From: Phragmites australis | Taxonomy: Eukaryota > Streptophyta > Magnoliopsida > Poales > Poaceae | Assembly: GCF_958298935.1 (NCBI RefSeq) | Contig: NC_084933.1 | Span: forward strand, 27,056,334 to 27,120,333 | Length of the DNA stretch: 64,000 nucleotides | Direction of reading: 5' to 3' | Part shown: positions 60,471 to 64,000 of the stretch, in pieces | Position numbering within the stretch: the first letter of the stretch is position 1 | Layout: every line of letters starts with the position of its first letter | Made by a program: the position numbers and the translations under genes | Notes under the pieces: generated by a model | What the model was told of the DNA's origin: nothing | What the model saw: only the letters and a program-made list of their open reading frames with translations | Database searches by the model: none

Positions 60471-61659
60471 GTGTAGTCCACAGACGTTGGCATCTCTGGC
60501 GCAGAATTTATGACCTGTACTTAGGGTAATATGGTATTCTGATATCCCATCCCCCTTATCTCATTGACTAAGCATAAATCGTCCGGCTCTTTGTGTAGCT
60601 TTCTGTCTTTCTATACTACCTGAAAGAATGATTTTCCATCTTTATTGTATTTCAGGAATGGGCAATTTGCTGTGGTAGAGAATCCTGGCTTTTGGAACTG
60701 GACCTTTACCCTGATAGATGAGGATGATAATGTATTAGCTCAGATTGACCGTAATTGGAGGGGAATCGGCTTTGAGGTAATATCCTTTCCAGTGTTTAGT
60801 TACCAAAAGAATATGCATTTTCTTTTTCCTCAAGGACATCCATTTTGTTGCACGCTCCATCTTCCAAGCATATTTGACATCAAACATTTTTTTCAGTAAC
60901 ATGTAGGTTAATAATTTACATGGTTATCACTGAGAACTGCCGTTCCAATTTATTGTGATGCTTTTGCTTGACATTGTTTCTGCACATGGAAAATCTTCAC
61001 AACTTGTTAAATTATACAACACATATCCGTTTCACAATTATAATATTATGCCTTACAATTAGTTCACTTTGGAATCTGTGTGATTCATTTGATAGCATGA
61101 TGCTACACCTCATATCTTTTCAATCTGCATTTTTTTTTTCTCAGCTGCACTAACTTTACTCGTAGAATACAGAAAGAATGGGATTGTAAGGACACATGAG
61201 TAAGGAATGATGAGCATATAGTTGGTTTTATGATCACTGCAGCTCTTCACTGATGCTGGCCAGTACGCAATCAGATTTGGTGATGAAGGACAAAGCCGTA
61301 AATTTGGTGTCGCCACAGATGTAAGTGTCACTTTGCATGTGCATCTTCCTGAATGTATGTTTGTCTGCCTTGCCCAGTTTAACCACTCTTAACCCTAATT
61401 TCAAACCCACATCGCAATGATGCCTCCAGATCGAAGAAGTACATGTTGTTCGCCAGCTGACTTTACTTGAAAGGGCTGTGGCTCTTGCTCTTGCAGTGTC
61501 CCTTGACAGTGATTACTTCTCTAGGAGAGGTGGCTGGTAAGTATTTCTTACTCCAAATTTGGCTTATCTACATGGATGATGGATTCTGCCATTGTTCTGA
61601 AATCGATCAAAGCTCTTGCTGCTTTCAGGGGACTTTCGTTTCTCATTGCCACAGAGTAA
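60471..61659 (+). pseudogene. Scramblase-like protein (AIM25-type), 3' half only
   Basis: Exons 60471-60525 (VVHRRWHLWRRIYDLYLG), 60656-60776 (QFAVVENPGFWNWTF ... LAQIDRNWRGIGFE), 61243-61320 (LFTDAGQYAIRFGDEG), 61430-61536 (LTLLERAVALALAVSLDSDY) and 61629-61659 (WGLSFLIATE, stop) join with GT-AG introns in consistent phase. This is the C-terminal half of the plant phospholipid-scramblase-related family (yeast Aim25-like), thought to act at membranes, possibly mitochondrial. The first half, including the RQLLRTRRPF-type region, is absent from the 5 kb upstream. The retained frames have no stops. Either the gene is 5'-truncated or its first exons were displaced by repeats. Confidence 0.65.
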
Positions 61660-62540
61660 TGACATACATGAACCGCCATCATCCATGTAGTTGCATCTCA
61701 TTCGCGACGTACACAAAGAATATTAGTTGCATCTCATTGTTGATTCCTGAAGAAGCCTAGCAGTCGTACTGTTGTCACGCAGTTGAGATCATCGCAGAGG
61801 CAGGAAATGATCTCTGTGTGACGGTATCCGATTGCTCATCATTCTACTTCATCTGAAACTTGAGAGCGGATGTCGCTGAAGGAGTTTGGGCTTGCGTCCA
61901 ACTTGCCTCCCTTCTAGCTCAAACGGTGACTGCTGAAGTTACCTTTTGCACGATGGTAGTCCGGATCGCGTGGGCCTTTTGGACGCTCTGAAGTCAGCTG
62001 GAGGTTGAAGTCGCGAATGAATGCGCAAGTAAATCAGGCGTGAATGCAGATACCGGATCCTATGTGTTTGCTGCTGATGTTTGCCTCATGTTTACTGAAA
62101 AATTGATCACTGTTATGAATTACCAACATCCTAGATAGGACTAACCCTTTTTGAGATGCATGATTGCCCAAGGTTTATGTTTTTGTGTATGGTTTAGAAT
62201 CATACTTTGTGATTTGAGGAAGTTTGGCTGTAATTCTTGATATGAAATCAACCCGAGTGCACAATTTGCATGTACCGTCTACAATGAAACTGAAGAGTTC
62301 ATGTATTTAGAGTCTGAATACGTGCCTTCGTCATGTTCTGGTTACTATTTGACTGAATCTGACCACAAAATCAACTCTGTGACTCCGAAAATAAACCATA
62401 GAGGAGATGCAAAACAATGAAGCTGACGGTGCGCTCTGGGAACTGCCATCATTTTGTCAACGATAATTATCTGCTGAAAAAAAAAATCCACATTAATCAC
62501 CTACCTGCCGTTTGCGCTATTATGATCGATGGTTCAGCTA
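61660..62540. other. 3' flank of the scramblase-like gene
   Basis: Likely 3' UTR at first; no gene recognised afterwards. Confidence 0.4.
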
Positions 62541-62548
62541 TAATTGTT

Positions 62549-62737
62549 GGGTAAACTTTAGGGATGTAAATCAATTAATTTAGGGGTACCACCTATCCTT
62601 CTTAGTTCAACTAACAACATTAGCTTTTTAAAAATTACTCAATTAAAAAAAAAATAGTGTTATTAGTTGAACCAAAGAGAACCGGAGGATAACATTAGGT
62701 TAATTAAGTTGTACCTAACTTAAAGTTTGTTTGGCAC
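62549..62737. mobile_element. Foldback MITE with about 75-bp arms
   Basis: The left arm (AAACTTTAGGGATGTAAATC ... AGTTCAACTAACAACATTA) pairs with the reverse complement of the right arm (AAACTTTAAGTTAGGTACAAC ... GGTTCAACTAATAACACTA). The short A-rich loop lies near 62645. The element is almost all inverted repeat. Confidence 0.6.
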
Positions 62738-63548
62738 AGCTTCAGATCCAAAATACATATTAGATTTAAAGTTTGTATAATAAAATATAGTAGTTTAAAT
62801 ATTTATTTATTATCTAAAATAAAAACTAAATAACTTAATCAAATACCTTCCGTCTATCTATAATTTTAGAATATGAATTTTTTGAAACTGGATATAACCA
62901 GCTCAAAAAAAAAAAAATCCAAGATATGTATCCTGCGAAGCCTTAAACAGTCAGGGCGAGCTGCCGCCACAAACGGCTAATTTTCTCGGACACTAGCCGT
63001 TACGGCTGCGGGTTGCAACAAAGCCCTTTCACTTCCCTTCCCCTTCCACCTTCTGCATAAGTTCTCCGCGGATCCGACCAAAAAAAGCCCACCAAGAAAC
63101 AGAAACTGCTCCGCGAAGCAATCCTCCCTCTCTCGGCTCCTCGATCCCATCGTCCTCCGCCGCCGCAAGCGAACCCAGCGACCGGGGGGACGACGCCGTC
63201 TCGCGACCAAAGCTCTCTGACATCCCTCGCTCCTTTCTTTTCTTTACGAATCTGTTTGTTGAATTGCCTGTCTTCGTGTGGTGATCCTTGTTGATTTGTT
63301 GCGTTGGATTGTTCGTCCGCGTTGTTAACCTTGATACGGTTCCTTGATCTTCGGTAATATCTTGGCGTTAGGATATCTGCGCGTGAATTCTTTTTCTTTG
63401 GTAGTTACCTGCGCGTGTTGATTGCTGATCGAATTCTTGCTTGTATTGCTCGTCTGCGTTGATCTTGTTCGTGGTGGTGGTAGATCCCTTCTAGGTGTTG
63501 TGTGCCCTGTCTCTTTTTTATTGTTCTTGTTGCTTCTAGTTCTAACCC
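62738..63548. promoter_or_regulatory. Promoter and leader of CDC20
   Basis: AT-rich to about 62940, then GC-richer leader-like DNA. CTTGTTGCTTCTAG at 63526-63539 is a strong acceptor ten bases before the ATG, so a 5'-UTR intron is likely, with a first exon somewhere in 63000-63240. No TATA box is obvious. Confidence 0.4.
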
Positions 63549-64000
63549 ATGGACGCAGGCTCGAAGTCGATCTCGTCGCAGAAGAGCAGCAGCCGGCGCG
63601 CGGCGCCGCGGCCGCCGCTCCAGGAGGCCGGCTCCAGGCCGTACATGCCATCGCTGAGCACGGCGTCACGCAACCCGTCGGCCAAGTGCTATGTGAGTTC
63701 TCGATCCTAATCTCCCTTTGCACGCGCACGCAGGCTGTTCGACGAAGTGCCTGAACGGGTGATCTTCCTTGTTTGGCCAGGGCGACAGGTTTATCCCTGA
63801 CAGGTCGGCGATGGATATGGACATGGCGCACTACCTGCTGACGGAGCCAAGGAAGGGCAAGGAGAACCCGGCGGCGTCCCCGGCCAAGGAGGTGTACCGG
63901 AAGCTGTTGGCCGAGAAGCTGCTCAACAACCGCACCAGGATTCTCGCCTTCCGGAGCAAGCCACCAGAGCCCGAGAGCATCCTCACGGATCTCCATGCTG
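63549..64000 (+). CDS. CDC20: CDC20, APC/C activator (N-terminus, runs off the window)
   Basis: Exon 1 is 63549-63692 (48 codons); exon 2 starts at 63781 after CCAG and continues past the window end. CDC20 recruits substrates to the anaphase-promoting complex and is the target of the spindle checkpoint. Visible motifs: C-box DRFIP at residues 50-54, a KEN triplet at 75-77, and RILAF at 101-105, corresponding to the KILxF-type MAD2-binding motif. The start MDAGSKSISSQKSSSR fits plant CDC20 proteins. The WD40 propeller that follows is outside the window. CDC20 rather than CDH1/FZR is favoured by the DRFIPDRSAMDMDMAHYLL segment and the MAD2 motif. Confidence 0.88.

Noticed and set aside
1..64000. 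tRNA or rRNA genes, CRISPR arrays and bacterial-type operons
   Set aside because: No cloverleaf-type B-box context or rRNA blocks were seen by eye; the window is plant nuclear DNA, where CRISPR and operon features are not expected.

Overview
This window is nuclear DNA from a grass (Poaceae). The genes are split by GT-AG introns, and coding exons are GC-rich inside AT-rich, transposon-filled spacers. The gene order RPL12 - LFY/RFL - WAK kinases - EAT1-type bHLH - scramblase-like - CDC20 matches, from memory, the rice chromosome 4 neighbourhood holding RFL/APO2 and EAT1/DTD. I cannot name the species.

Layout. 1-7200: a Tourist-like MITE, a TIR element sitting between two copies of a 64-bp sequence, the single-exon RPL12 gene with telo-box and site II promoter motifs, and a complete three-exon LEAFY/RFL gene on the minus strand. 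7200-13370: no genes; a CACTA element (992 bp, TSD TGT), an AT microsatellite and dispersed repeats. 13376-22563: a decayed 9.2-kb LTR retrotransposon with a perfect 5-bp TSD, an antisense accessory ORF typical of Tat-lineage Ty3/gypsy elements, and two nested solo LTRs, each with its own perfect TSD. 22570-33400: gene-poor; a lipase gene fragment, LTR-like sequence, a 2.7-kb solo LTR and a CACTA fragment.

33950-46640: a wall-associated-kinase cluster. One gene (34093-38330, five exons, one of only 24 nt) looks functional. A second, convergent copy is a pseudogene split by a LINE just after its signal peptide, with a 38-bp tandem duplication and lost catalytic residues. 46903-51100: a full-length PIF/Harbinger (Pong-type) transposon with TTA TSDs, a Myb-like ORF1 and a transposase whose only visible lesion is one in-frame TAG. 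53438-55763: EAT1-type tapetal bHLH gene. 56490-61660: a LINE tail, unrecognised exons and the 3' half of a scramblase-like gene. 63549-end: the N-terminus of the APC/C activator CDC20, running off the window.

The host genes cover ribosome function, floral/inflorescence identity (LFY), cell-wall signalling (WAK), tapetum development (EAT1) and cell-cycle exit (CDC20). I see no operon-like linkage, only conserved grass gene order. The main interest is the transposon archaeology: several insertions can be defined to the base by their target-site duplications.
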